NCBI GenBank assembly: GCA_937993755.1
Contig: CALKMA010000026.1
Location: 1-57,357, forward strand
Length of the DNA: 57,357 bases
Direction: 5' to 3'
Origin: HGM13233 sp900762805
Lineage (GTDB): Bacteria > Bacillota > Clostridia > Oscillospirales > Ruminococcaceae
Shown piece after piece: positions 42,338-50,521 of this stretch (the first letter of the stretch is position 1; each line of letters starts with the position of its first letter). The notes beneath the pieces were generated by a model that worked only from the letters and a program-made list of their open reading frames with translations, did no database searches and was not told where the DNA came from. The translations under genes and the position numbers were made by a program.

Positions 42338-42381
42338 AAAACGACCGGATCGGCGGCTTGGCCGCCGGTTCGGTCGTTTTT
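42338..42381 (+). terminator. Terminator of rex, probably bidirectional
   Basis: AAAACGACCG (42338-42347) pairs with CGGTCGTTTT (42371-42380). An inner CGGCGGC/GCCGCCG stem sits inside, and a fifth T follows. The A-run on the left gives a T-run on the minus strand, so it can also serve the minus-strand gene ending at 42561. Between 42382 and 42560 I see nothing else. Confidence 0.88.
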
Positions 42382-42560
42382 CTGCGGTGCAGGGGCTGCG
42401 GCTCGCCGGACAGCTTTCCGTTTCCGGCGGGAAAGCGGCTTGCCGGAAGCGGGCCGCCGATCCTTTATGCGGCAAGCCTCGGAGTGAAGGCCTGTATTCC
42501 GGGCTGCCGGCTCTCCGCCCGCCGCAGCGTTCGGCTTGAGCGCGTCGGGCCGCAGAGTCC

Positions 42561-43043
42561 TCATGATGCAAGAAGCCGAATGGAATACCCGTTCGTTTTA
42601 TCGCCCGTAAGTGCCATAGAATATGCTTCACCAAAGCGCGCTTCCCATGAAACGGGAGCATCAATATATTGGGTAATATCCTCAGTGTATACATTTTCAT
42701 AATTGGGCGCTGTATATTCCGTTATGACCCTGAAGCGCATCAGCAGCGCAACCGTGTCAGAAGTGCTGCCCAGATCCTGCTTATCCAACACGATGATGAT
42801 ATCGGAATCATGCTTCATCAGCGACTTATCCGCGTTTGAGATACCGCCGCTTCTTTCGGAACCATCGGCACTGTAATCAAAAATCAGCAATCCGATATCT
42901 TCTTTTGTGTCCAACCGGATATGCAGTACTATTTCATCATCAGAAGGTGTATATTTGTCGGGGATTATCCGGCCGTATGTCAGGAAGCCCAGTACCAAAG
43001 CAACCGCAATCGCAGCAGCTGCCGCAATCCTTTTCCTGTTCAA
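42561..43043 (-). CDS. Hypothetical membrane-anchored protein
   Basis: The 160-residue protein starts with a basic stretch and a hydrophobic segment (RKRIAAAAAIAVALVLGFLTYG), either an uncleaved anchor or a signal peptide. About 130 polar residues with beta-strand character follow, presumably outside the membrane. It starts with TTG at 43043 behind GGGGGGATC. A TATAAT on the minus strand at 43111-43116 could be its -10. I do not recognise a family. It lies between rex and feoB with its own signals. Confidence 0.6.
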   Translation of the reverse strand: MNRKRIAAAAAIAVALVLGFLTYGRIIPDKYTPSDDEIVLHIRLDTKEDIGLLIFDYSADGSERSGGISNADKSLMKHDSDIIIVLDKQDLGSTSDTVALLMRFRVITEYTAPNYENVYTEDITQYIDAPVSWEARFGEAYSMALTGDKTNGYSIRLLAS

Positions 43044-43152
43044 TTCGGATCCCCCCTACTTACAGAAAATACCGATCTCGATTGATCCCATTTTCTCACC
43101 GAACACTTGTATTATACCGGCAATCCGTGAATAAATCTACCGCCCGCGCAGG

Positions 43153-43187
43153 AAAACGCCCGAAGATGCCAGAATTCTTTGGGCGTT
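43153..43187 (-). terminator. Terminator of feoAB
   Basis: AACGCCCGAAG (43155-43165) and CTTTGGGCGTT (43177-43187) form an 11-bp stem with one mismatch. On the minus strand the stem runs into TTTTCC. It lies 60 bases after the feoB stop. Confidence 0.7.
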
Positions 43188-43246
43188 CTCATCTCAACTT
43201 CTGCACGCTGGCCTGTCGGGTCGGGGCATTTTGTCCCTGAAAGGCC

Positions 43247-45211
43247 CTACCCCGCCGGGCCGAGCCGGCTCAGCAGCAGGTAAACGCCCCGCGCCGCAAG
43301 ATAGGCGGCGGCCGTCTGGACGGCGAGCGCCGCAGCCGTCTTCTTCATGCTGCCCAGCTCATTTTTCAGCACCGAAAGGGCCGCCGCACACGGCATATAA
43401 AGCGCCGTAAAGGTGAGGAACGACAGCGCGGCCGCCGGGGTGAACAGACCGGGCAGTACCGCCGGCAGAGCCGACAGCTCGCAGCCGGTCAGCACGGCAA
43501 GCGTGCTGAGGATGGCCTCCTTGGCGATGAGGCCGCTGAGCAGCGCCGTCGCCGCCCGCCAATCACCGAAGCCCAGCGGACGGAACAGCACGGCGAGCGC
43601 CCCGCCGACAGCGGCAAGCAGGCTGTCGGGGCCGGCGGCCGGCGTCAGCGAGGGCGTATAGCGCGACAGCAGCCAGACGGCCATCGACGACAGCAGCACC
43701 GCCGAAAACACCTTGCGTATAAAATCCCGCACCCGCAGCGACAGGTCGGACAGGACATTCCGAAGCGACGGAAAACGGTAATCGGGCAGCTCCATCACAA
43801 AGGGCGGCTGCGTCTTTCCCCGATTGAACACGGCAATGGCGGCGGCGTACAGAACCGCCGCGGCGATGCCGAGAAAATAGAGAAGGGCGACGGCCAGAAA
43901 GGCATATTGGCCGAAAAAAGCCCCCGAAAACACGACATAGACGGGCAGCCGGGCACTGCAGGAAATGAACGGCACCAGCAGCGCCGCCCTTTTTCGGTCG
44001 GCCGCCGTGCCGACAGTGCGCGCCGACAGCATGGCCGGCACCGAGCAGCCCAGCCCCAGCAGCATCGGCACGATAAAGCGCCCCGAAAGGCCGATGCCGC
44101 GAAAAGGACGGTCGAGCAGATAGGCCACGCGCGCCATATAGCCGCAATCCTCCAGAAGCGAGAGCAGCAGGAACAGCACGATGACGGTGGGCAGAAAGCT
44201 CATAACGCTGCCGATCCCGGCTAAAACGCCGTCCGTCATAAAGGCGCGAAGCTCGGCCGAGGCTCCGGCTGACAGCAGCAGCGCATCGATCTGCCCGGCC
44301 AGCCGGGTCAGTATGCGGCCGGCCAGCCCGGACAAGGCGCCGCCCACCACCGAAAAGCTGAGATAAAAGACTCCCAGCATGACCAGTATAAAAATGGGGA
44401 TGCCGGCAATGCGGTTGACCGCCACGCGGTCGATGCGCAGGCTGACGCGCCCCAGCCGCCGCGTCGGCGCGGCGCGGTAGATCCCGCTGCACAGCGCGCC
44501 GATCTGGCGGTAACGGTCATCGACCATGGCGTCTGCCGCCGGCACGCCCCGCCGCTTTTCCTCATTTCTGACAAGCTCCGCCACCGACGGCGGCAGCGAA
44601 GGCGCCTCGCCCGCCACGGCCGACAGCAGCATGGCCGCCCCAGAGGGCTCCGGCCGCACGCCCAGCACCGCCGACGACAGCCGGTTGAGCCAGTCAGCCT
44701 GAAAGGGCCGGCGCATCAGCCTTGCCTTCCGGCGCACCTGCCCGATCGCGGCCTCCACCAGCCGGCCGACTCCCGCGCCGGTCAGCGCATCGACCTCAAC
44801 GACCGGGACACCCAGCCGCGCCGACAGAGCAGCGGCGTCCGCCTGCCCGCCGTCGCGCCGCAGCTCCTCGGTCAGATTGAGCGCCACCGCCATCGGGACG
44901 GCAAGCTGCATCAGCTCAAGCGTCAGATACAGCCCGCGGTCAAGCGCGCGGGCATCGATAAGATTGATGATGCCGTCGGCCTGCCCCGCCCGCAGAAAGT
45001 CGCGGGTAACGCGCTCCTCTTCGGTAAGCGGCAGCAGCGAATAGGTGCCCGGCAGATCGACGACCGAAACGCCCGCGCAGTCCCTGACCGGACCCTCATG
45101 CTTTTCCACCGTGACGCCCGGAAAGTTCCCCACCTTGGCATGCGCGCCGGTGAGGCGGTTGAAAAGCGTCGATTTACCGCAGTTCTGGTTTCCCACCAAG
45201 GCAAGCCGCAC
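43247..45211 (-). CDS. feoB: Ferrous iron transporter FeoB
   Basis: The 654-residue protein has the FeoB layout: an N-terminal GTPase (G1 GNQNCGKST at 7-15, G3 DLPG at 52-55), a helical spacer to about 270, then a membrane domain with Gate motifs (MLLGLGCSVPAMLSAR and IAKEAILSTL). It imports Fe2+ under anoxic conditions. The G4 guanine-specificity motif reads NLTE at 112-115 instead of NxxD, a conservative but unusual change. Start GTG 45211 lies inside feoA, an overlap of 38 bases that implies translational coupling. The terminator is at 43153-43187. Confidence 0.93.
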   Translation of the reverse strand: MRLALVGNQNCGKSTLFNRLTGAHAKVGNFPGVTVEKHEGPVRDCAGVSVVDLPGTYSLLPLTEEERVTRDFLRAGQADGIINLIDARALDRGLYLTLELMQLAVPMAVALNLTEELRRDGGQADAAALSARLGVPVVEVDALTGAGVGRLVEAAIGQVRRKARLMRRPFQADWLNRLSSAVLGVRPEPSGAAMLLSAVAGEAPSLPPSVAELVRNEEKRRGVPAADAMVDDRYRQIGALCSGIYRAAPTRRLGRVSLRIDRVAVNRIAGIPIFILVMLGVFYLSFSVVGGALSGLAGRILTRLAGQIDALLLSAGASAELRAFMTDGVLAGIGSVMSFLPTVIVLFLLLSLLEDCGYMARVAYLLDRPFRGIGLSGRFIVPMLLGLGCSVPAMLSARTVGTAADRKRAALLVPFISCSARLPVYVVFSGAFFGQYAFLAVALLYFLGIAAAVLYAAAIAVFNRGKTQPPFVMELPDYRFPSLRNVLSDLSLRVRDFIRKVFSAVLLSSMAVWLLSRYTPSLTPAAGPDSLLAAVGGALAVLFRPLGFGDWRAATALLSGLIAKEAILSTLAVLTGCELSALPAVLPGLFTPAAALSFLTFTALYMPCAAALSVLKNELGSMKKTAAALAVQTAAAYLAARGVYLLLSRLGPAG

Positions 45212-45446
45212 AGCTGCCGCACCTCCCCCTTCTGACCTCTATCAGCGCCGCGTCCGACCGCCGGATGGTGAAGCGGCTGGTACGCAGCCACAGCTCGATC
45301 GGGTCGCCAAAGGGCGCCCGGCCCAGCAGCACGACCTCTGTGCCCGCCGTAAAGCCCAGCTGCAGCAGCCGCAGCCGCAGGGCCGGCGGCCCGCCGACCG
45401 AGCAAACGAGGGCCGCCTCGCCCACCTTCATATCCGCCAGTGTCAT
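45174..45446 (-). CDS. feoA: FeoA-domain protein
   Basis: The 90-residue protein shows the FeoA SH3-like pattern: VGEAALVCSVGG near 8-19, LRLLQLGFTAGTEVVLLGRAPFGDPIELWLRTSRFTIRR near 25-63, and a C-terminal cysteine cluster (CGSCAAC) that is not universal. FeoA supports FeoB at the cytoplasmic face. Its 3' end overlaps the feoB start. No obvious Fur box was found in the 315 bases upstream, but the AT-rich segment at 45565-45600 is the likely promoter area. Confidence 0.9.
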   Translation of the reverse strand: MTLADMKVGEAALVCSVGGPPALRLRLLQLGFTAGTEVVLLGRAPFGDPIELWLRTSRFTIRRSDAALIEVRRGRCGSCAACLGGKPELR

Positions 45447-45705
45447 AACAGCACCCCCGCAGCATTCTTATGCGGGGTCGGCGGGATTTCAGAACGGGGC
45501 GCAAAAGGCGGCAGGGGGATACAGCTCTGCAAAGCGGAGCCTTCGGGCGCGGTTTCTCTCTCTCATCATAATACACTTTATAAGAAAAGAACTGCAGTCC
45601 GTCTCCGTATCAAAGTATTGGGATAGGCAAAGGCAGGAAAATGAGTCTTCGGCAGCACATCTCTGTGTTCTCTTGGGGCAAACCGCCGCCTGAAAAAAGC
45701 ACGGA

Positions 45706-45736
45706 AAAGCCGCGTCCGGCTGAGCCGGACGCGGCA
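45706..45736 (-). terminator. Terminator of deoB
   Basis: GCCGCGTCCGGC (45710-45721) and GCCGGACGCGGC (45725-45736) form a perfect 12-bp stem with loop TGA, followed on the minus strand by TTTTCC. It lies 26 bases after the deoB stop. Confidence 0.88.
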
Positions 45737-45761
45737 AAACGATACGGATCGTATGGATCTG

Positions 45762-46934
45762 TTACTTGCTGATCTCCGACAGGAAGCTGGTGCCGGCAAC
45801 CTCGGCCTCAACGCAGAGATACTCGGTAACAGTTGCGGCAATGTCGGCAAAGGTCGGGCGGGTGCCGAGGTCAACGCCCTGACGGACGTGCGCGCCGTAG
45901 GCGATCATCGGCACATACTCGCGCGAATGGTCGGTGCTGGGCGTTCCGGGGTCGCAGCCGTGGTCGGCCGTGATGATAAGCAGGTCATCCTCGCGGAGCA
46001 GCGGCAGCAGCTCGGCCAGCTGATCGTCAAATTCGGCGGTGGCATTGGCATAGCCATCAATGTCGTTGCGGTGGCCGTACAGCATATCAAAATCGACAAG
46101 ATTGACAAAGGCGAGACCCTTGAAATCGCGCCGTGCGAGGTCAAGGGTGATCTCCATGCCGTTGCGGTTGCCCTTGCTTTTGATCTGCTCACTCACACCC
46201 TGTCCGGCAAAAATGTCATAGATCTTGCCGACGCCGATGGTCTCCTGCCCGGCCTCCCGGATATAGTCGAGCATCGTCTTTTTGGGCGGCAGAAGCGAAA
46301 AATCGTGGCGGTTGGTGGTGCGCTTGAAATCGTCCTTATTTGTACCGACAAAGGGGCGCGCGATGACGCGGCCGACGCCGTGCTCGCCCTGAAGCATATC
46401 GCGGGCGATCTGGCAGTAGCGGTAAAGCTCCGGCACGGGAACGATATCCTCATGCGCGGCGACCTGGAATACACTGTCTGCCGAGGTGTAGACCAGCAGC
46501 GCGCCGGTCTTCATATGCTCCTCGCCGTAGTCGCGCAGCAGCTCGGTGCCGGAATAGGGCTTGTTGCACAGCACCTCACGGCCGGTGCGCCGCTTGAATT
46601 CCTCGATAACATCGTCGGGGAAGCCGTTGGGATAGGTGGGCAGCGGCTTGGGCGAAACGACGCCGGCGATTTCCCAATGGCCGATGGTGGTGTCCTTGCC
46701 CATCGACTTTTCGCGCAGCCGCGCAAAGGAACCGGCAGGCGCAGCGGTCGGCCGGCCGCAGCCGACGCCCTCGATATTGAACAGGCCCAGCTTGGCAAGA
46801 TTGTCAGCGCGGAATTTTTCGCTGCCGGTGATCGAGCGCAGGGTGTTGCTGCCCTCGTCTCCGAACAGGGCGGCGTCCGGCTCTTCGCCGATCCCGAAGC
46901 TGTCGAGCACGATCAGAAATACACGTTTATCCAT
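45762..46934 (-). CDS. deoB: Phosphopentomutase DeoB
   Basis: The 390-residue protein matches phosphopentomutase throughout: the metal-binding N-terminus VFLIVLDSFGIGEEPDA, DTTIGHWEIAG with its catalytic Thr near 82-83, FVNLVDFDMLYGHRND, and the metal-binding ITADHGCDPGTPSTDHSREYVP. It interconverts ribose-1- or deoxyribose-1-phosphate with the 5-phosphates, feeding nucleosides into the pentose pathway, and uses Mn2+. It is monocistronic, with its own promoter (47011-47039) and terminator (45706-45736). Confidence 0.97.
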   Translation of the reverse strand: MDKRVFLIVLDSFGIGEEPDAALFGDEGSNTLRSITGSEKFRADNLAKLGLFNIEGVGCGRPTAAPAGSFARLREKSMGKDTTIGHWEIAGVVSPKPLPTYPNGFPDDVIEEFKRRTGREVLCNKPYSGTELLRDYGEEHMKTGALLVYTSADSVFQVAAHEDIVPVPELYRYCQIARDMLQGEHGVGRVIARPFVGTNKDDFKRTTNRHDFSLLPPKKTMLDYIREAGQETIGVGKIYDIFAGQGVSEQIKSKGNRNGMEITLDLARRDFKGLAFVNLVDFDMLYGHRNDIDGYANATAEFDDQLAELLPLLREDDLLIITADHGCDPGTPSTDHSREYVPMIAYGAHVRQGVDLGTRPTFADIAATVTEYLCVEAEVAGTSFLSEISK

Positions 46935-47010
46935 TGTGTTTCTCCTTCAAAATCTATGAAATAGTCCGCCGCGAAAGATCCTTTGCGCCGCAGACGGCTG
47001 GTTTAGCCTT

Positions 47011-47039
47011 ATTTTATCACAATACACGGAAAAGCACAA
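47011..47039 (-). promoter_or_regulatory. Promoter of deoB
   Basis: On the minus strand TTGTGC (47034-47039), a 17-base spacer and TAAAAT (47011-47016) lie about 77 bases before the deoB start. Confidence 0.55.
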
Positions 47040-47069
47040 GGATAAAGAAAAGAAGCCGGCCGAGGGCGG

Positions 47070-47081
47070 TGTAGTGCTACA
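47070..47081. promoter_or_regulatory. TGTAG-TG-CTACA palindrome, candidate antitoxin-type operator
   Basis: TGTAGTGCTACA overlaps a plus-strand TACAAT (47078-47083) that could be a -10 box for the small genes downstream. Short palindromes of this kind are typical of toxin-antitoxin operators. No convincing -35 is present. Confidence 0.4.
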
Positions 47082-47193
47082 ATACATCTTGGACAAGAGA
47101 ATAAAAAGATATGAGGAATAGGGCCTCATGTGTTAAAGTTAAGTTATCACACCAAACTTTTCCGAAAGGAGACCATATCCCTCATGAGCAAGA

Positions 47194-47616
47194 GTGTATG
47201 AACGCAGGAAAATGGTGTCTGAATTGCGTCGAAACACATATATGACTTCGCTTCGCCTAACCAGTAGGCTTCTGGATGAGCCGACATTGATTTTCAATAA
47301 TGATTTCATGAATGAGATGAAAATGAGCCGGATCGAGATGGAGGTATATGCCACTGACAAGGTGCGTACTGTTTTTGAAACATTTTGGGCAGACATCGAA
47401 CAACGGTATAAAGAATACCGGATGAAGTTTGAAAGCGAAGACGCAGTGGAACAGCAGGAAAAGGCCAGAAACTTCATGCCCGAAGGTATGTTTGATGAGA
47501 TGCTGGAGAAAGAACAATTTTACACCATGATTGAAATGATGCCTGAATATAAGAAAATACAAACCGCAACGATCAACTTAAAACAGGCGATTGCTACAGA
47601 GCTAAAGCGAGGTTAA
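47194..47616 (+). CDS. Unknown AT-rich gene upstream of a VbhA-like antitoxin, N-terminus possibly frameshifted
   Basis: The frame encodes about 140 residues rich in Met, Glu and Lys (MVSELRRNTYMTSLRLTS near the start; QQEKARNFMPEGMFDEMLEK later), predicted helical, without membrane segments. GTG 47194 has no ribosome site. AAAGGAG at about 47164 instead points to an ATG at 47184 in another frame (MSKSV then stop); one base change near 47197 would join them. I recognise no family. The base composition is much more AT-rich than the flanks, and the stop nearly abuts the VbhA-like start, so the two form one unit of foreign origin. Confidence 0.5.
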   Translation: MYERRKMVSELRRNTYMTSLRLTSRLLDEPTLIFNNDFMNEMKMSRIEMEVYATDKVRTVFETFWADIEQRYKEYRMKFESEDAVEQQEKARNFMPEGMFDEMLEKEQFYTMIEMMPEYKKIQTATINLKQAIATELKRG

Positions 47617-47617
47617 T

Positions 47618-47995
47618 ATGGGAAAGCTGATTCCCGATAAATACGCCGCTACTCCGCAGCACAAAAGCAATCTCCGCAACATCCGCGGGACTTTTGCCGC
47701 CGAGGGTATGACGATCAGCAAATCCACCCGCAGCAACCTTGACCGCATCGCCAGCGGGCAGACCAGCTATCAGCAGGTTTTGACAGAGCTGCGGGCGAAG
47801 TACTGGAGACACCCCTCAGTCAGCGCTGCCGCGCTGACAGCTCCCCTTTCAGGGGAGCCTCAGAAGCCTCCCCTGAAAGGGGAGGGGGACCGCGTTAGCG
47901 GTGGAGGGGTGGAGGTGGCACAAAAAAGCCGCGATGCTTCCCATCGCGGCTATATCCTTATCTTCACTTATATTGTATCATGGAGCGTTATATAA
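47618..47995 (+). CDS. VbhA-like antitoxin, C-terminus replaced by an inserted palindromic element
   Basis: The first 62 residues (start MGKLIPDKYAATPQHKSN, then FAAEGMTISKSTRSNLDRIASG and YQQVLTELRAKY) look like VbhA-family antitoxins, which inhibit Fic-domain AMP-transferase toxins through an inhibitory helix. GCGAGG precedes the ATG. At residue 63 the frame runs into a 100-bp palindromic element (47811-47910) and the following 60 residues are read from that element and intergenic DNA. No Fic gene follows; the next genes are on the other strand. This is an orphan or remnant antitoxin. Confidence 0.6.
   Translation: MGKLIPDKYAATPQHKSNLRNIRGTFAAEGMTISKSTRSNLDRIASGQTSYQQVLTELRAKYWRHPSVSAAALTAPLSGEPQKPPLKGEGDRVSGGGVEVAQKSRDASHRGYILIFTYIVSWSVI
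47811..47910. mobile_element. 100-bp palindromic MITE/REP-like element
   Basis: The element has terminal inverted repeats ACCCCTC (47811-47817) and GAGGGGT (47904-47910). Its two inner arms are CTCCCCTTTCAGGGGAG and CTCCCCTGAAAGGGGAG, each nearly palindromic itself and complementary to the other around a short centre. It encodes nothing. I recall similar elements scattered in Faecalibacterium-like genomes, recognisable by short Pro/Gly/Ser-rich tails on neighbouring genes. It interrupts the VbhA-like gene. Confidence 0.75.
47922..47951 (-). terminator. Terminator of the binding protein-kinase-regulator operon
   Basis: AGCCGCGATG (47927-47936) and CATCGCGGCT (47942-47951) form a perfect 10-bp stem. 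On the minus strand six T's follow directly. It is 120 bases beyond the response-regulator stop. Confidence 0.85.
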
Positions 47996-48071
47996 ATTCA
48001 AGCTGTTTACGATATCTTTCCGTATTATATTTGCCCCTGAAGCGGGGGCAATCAGAGGTCCGGCCGCGCTT

Positions 48072-48833
48072 TCAGTCGGTGCCTGTCCTGCGCACGCCCG
48101 CCTGCTTTTTATACTCTGACGGCGAGAGGCCGACGATGCTCCTGAATTTCCGGCTGAAATAGGTGATATCGCGGTACCCGACCTGCTCGGCAACCTCATT
48201 GACGCGGCTCTGGGTGCTGTCGAGCAGCCGCTTGGCCTCACGGATGCGGTAGAGCGCTATATAAGTGCTGAGCTTGCAGGACGTCTCCTTGCGGAAAACG
48301 TGGCTGAGATGCCCCTCGGTGACGCCCAGCGCCTCGGCGATCGAGCCGACTGACAGCTCCGGCGAAGCGTAGCCCTCCTCCACCATGCGCAGCACCTCGG
48401 AAACATACCGGCTGCGGGTGTCGCTTTCGGGAATAAGCAGCTCGTCGTGCCGGCCGTGCGGCGCGGCGCGTGCCATGAGCGCGCTGACGGCGGCCTCCAG
48501 CTCGCCGTCCTTGAAGGGCTTGAGCAGAAAATCAACGACGCCCAGCTTGATGGCGCTCTGCGCATAGGTGAAATCGCTGTAAGCCGTCAGAATGATGACG
48601 CTGACCGGATTGCCCTCGCCGCGCAGGCGGCGGAGCATCTCAAGGCCGTCCATGCGCGGCATTCGGATATCGGTTATAACCAGATCGGGAGCGCAGCGGC
48701 GGATGACCGCCAGCGCCTGCTCGCCGTTCTCGGCCTCGCCGGCCACCTCAAAGCCCACAGAGGCCCAGTCAACGGCCTGCACGATGCCGCGCCGGACCAG
48801 CCCCTCGTCCTCAACAATAACGACCTTTCTCAT
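48072..48833 (-). CDS. AraC-type response regulator (YesN family)
   Basis: The 253-residue protein has a receiver domain at about 1-120, with acidic VEDEGL at 7-12, phosphoacceptor Asp in LVITDIRMPRMDG and Lys in FLLKPFKDGE. A C-terminal AraC double helix-turn-helix follows at about 155-250 (GSIAEALGVTEGHLSHVFRKE; VAEQVGYRDITYFSRKFR). Its start overlaps the kinase stop by 4 bases. It should receive phosphate from the YesM-type kinase and activate transcription. The tandem repeats at 56688-56727 upstream of the transporter operon are a likely target. The layout recalls HptR of Staphylococcus. Confidence 0.93.
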   Translation of the reverse strand: MRKVVIVEDEGLVRRGIVQAVDWASVGFEVAGEAENGEQALAVIRRCAPDLVITDIRMPRMDGLEMLRRLRGEGNPVSVIILTAYSDFTYAQSAIKLGVVDFLLKPFKDGELEAAVSALMARAAPHGRHDELLIPESDTRSRYVSEVLRMVEEGYASPELSVGSIAEALGVTEGHLSHVFRKETSCKLSTYIALYRIREAKRLLDSTQSRVNEVAEQVGYRDITYFSRKFRSIVGLSPSEYKKQAGVRRTGTD

Positions 48834-50521
48834 GACTCGTCTCCTTTCCGGGTGGTGATGGGCAGCGTGATGGCGATGACGGTGCCGCGCCCCTGTTCGG
48901 GGAGCAGGAACCGCAGGCCATGATCCGGCCCGTAATAGGTGCGCAGGATGGCATCAACATTATACAGGCCGAGATGCCCCGACTGCGGCGCCGATTTTTC
49001 ATAGAACTGCTCGATGCTCTGCGGCGACATACCGCAGCCGTTGTCCCGCACTGTCAGCAGCATATCGCCGCCCTGCCGCACGGCCGATACCACGATGTCG
49101 CCGCGCGAGCCGTCCTCAAAGCCGTGGATGATGGCATTTTCGACCAGCGGCTGAAGCGTCAGCTTGGGTAACAGCGCGTCGAGCAGGCCGGCCTCGACCT
49201 CAGTGTGGAACCGGTACTTGCCGGCAAAGCGGATGCTCTGGATCTCGGTGTAGCATTCCAGCAGCTGCAGCTCGTCGCCGAGGCGCACAAATTCGTCAGA
49301 CGAGATGCTGCGCCGCAGGATATCGGCCAGATCGGCCGATATGGTGGCGATCTCCGGCACCTTGTGGATCTTGCCCAGCCACTTGAGCGTGTCGAGCGTG
49401 TTATAGAGAAAATGCGGGTTGAGCTGCGCCTGCATCATGCGGATGCGCGCGTCGCTGACCTCCTTCTGCTGCTCGATCGAGCGCGCCAGATTGGCGCCGA
49501 GCTGCTCGGTCATGCGGTTGAAGCGACTGGTCAGCTGGCTGAACTCATCGGTGCCCTGCACGGCAAGGCGGGTGTCATAATGGCCGGTCTCGACCTCACC
49601 CATAGCCTGGTTGAGCTTCTGGATGGGGGCCAGCAGCTGGCGCGTAAAGACCAGCGAGGACGCAATGCTGACGGCCGTGCAAAGCAGGATGGCCACCGCA
49701 GCCACGGCGTACAGCAGCTGCATAATCCAGTCGGCCACCGGCTTGGGCTGGCACAGCAGCAGGTAAAAGCCGCTTAGCGGATCGTTCGCAATATAGTAGG
49801 TGTCGCCATCCTCCGGGCCGAGCGCCTGCCCGGCCAGCAGCCGTGCGCGCAGCGCGGTGACGGCCTGTGTGTCGGCAGCCGGCTGTGAGCTGTAGACGGC
49901 GTTCCAGTGCTGGTCGAGCAGCAGAAAGCCGGCCTCCGTCCCGGTGCTGAGAAGCCGGCGGAGGTGCTGGCTGCCGAACTGTGCCACAACATAGCCGACG
50001 ATGCTCCCCTCCCGCCGGACGGTGCAGGCGGCGCGGACATAGCCGGGGCCGCCGTCAAGCGAGCCGGAGCTGCGGTAGACCGCCTGCTCGCCGCTGCGGG
50101 CGGCGTAAAGCAGCCCCCAGTCGGCCGGCAGCGGGGCCTGCTGAGCCGCCGAGGTGCTGTACAGGCAGCTGCCTTCGGCATCGAACAGCAGAAAATCGGC
50201 CTTTTGCAGCAGCGGCGACACCGTATTATACAGTTCATTATAAACGGACTGCCGGCTGGCGGCATCGCCGTCAGCCAGTGCCTCCTGCACCATGGGGTTG
50301 GCGCGCAGCTTGGTCATGGCCTCCTCGCACTGGCCGAACAGCTCGCTCACCGCTTCGGCGGCACGGGACAGCTGGCCCTCGGCCTCCTCGGTCGAGCTGC
50401 GGGCCAGCGAAATATTGAATACGTTCAGCAGCACCGCAACGCACAGCACCAGCGGGATGAGGCCGACCATCAGAAAGCCGCCCATCAGCCGCCGGCGGAA
50501 CGAACCGCCCCGGCGGCTCAT
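48830..50521 (-). CDS. YesM-type sensor histidine kinase
   Basis: The 563-residue protein has a first membrane segment at about 13-34, an external sensor domain of about 225 residues, a second segment at about 265-285, HAMP at about 290-345, and a His_kinase domain with the phospho-His in QLNPHFLYNTLDTLKWL near 368. An ATPase domain follows (LQPLVENAIIHG, VRDNGCGM). It starts with ATG 50521 overlapping the upstream binding-protein stop by 4 bases and ends overlapping the regulator start, so all three are translated as a unit. The binding lipoprotein may present ligand to the external sensor domain, as HptA does to HptS. Confidence 0.93.
   Translation of the reverse strand: MSRRGGSFRRRLMGGFLMVGLIPLVLCVAVLLNVFNISLARSSTEEAEGQLSRAAEAVSELFGQCEEAMTKLRANPMVQEALADGDAASRQSVYNELYNTVSPLLQKADFLLFDAEGSCLYSTSAAQQAPLPADWGLLYAARSGEQAVYRSSGSLDGGPGYVRAACTVRREGSIVGYVVAQFGSQHLRRLLSTGTEAGFLLLDQHWNAVYSSQPAADTQAVTALRARLLAGQALGPEDGDTYYIANDPLSGFYLLLCQPKPVADWIMQLLYAVAAVAILLCTAVSIASSLVFTRQLLAPIQKLNQAMGEVETGHYDTRLAVQGTDEFSQLTSRFNRMTEQLGANLARSIEQQKEVSDARIRMMQAQLNPHFLYNTLDTLKWLGKIHKVPEIATISADLADILRRSISSDEFVRLGDELQLLECYTEIQSIRFAGKYRFHTEVEAGLLDALLPKLTLQPLVENAIIHGFEDGSRGDIVVSAVRQGGDMLLTVRDNGCGMSPQSIEQFYEKSAPQSGHLGLYNVDAILRTYYGPDHGLRFLLPEQGRGTVIAITLPITTRKGDES

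Noticed and set aside
45447..45705. Fur box or riboswitch upstream of feoA
   Set aside because: I found no convincing 19-bp Fur-like palindrome or structured leader, only an AT-rich promoter-like patch.
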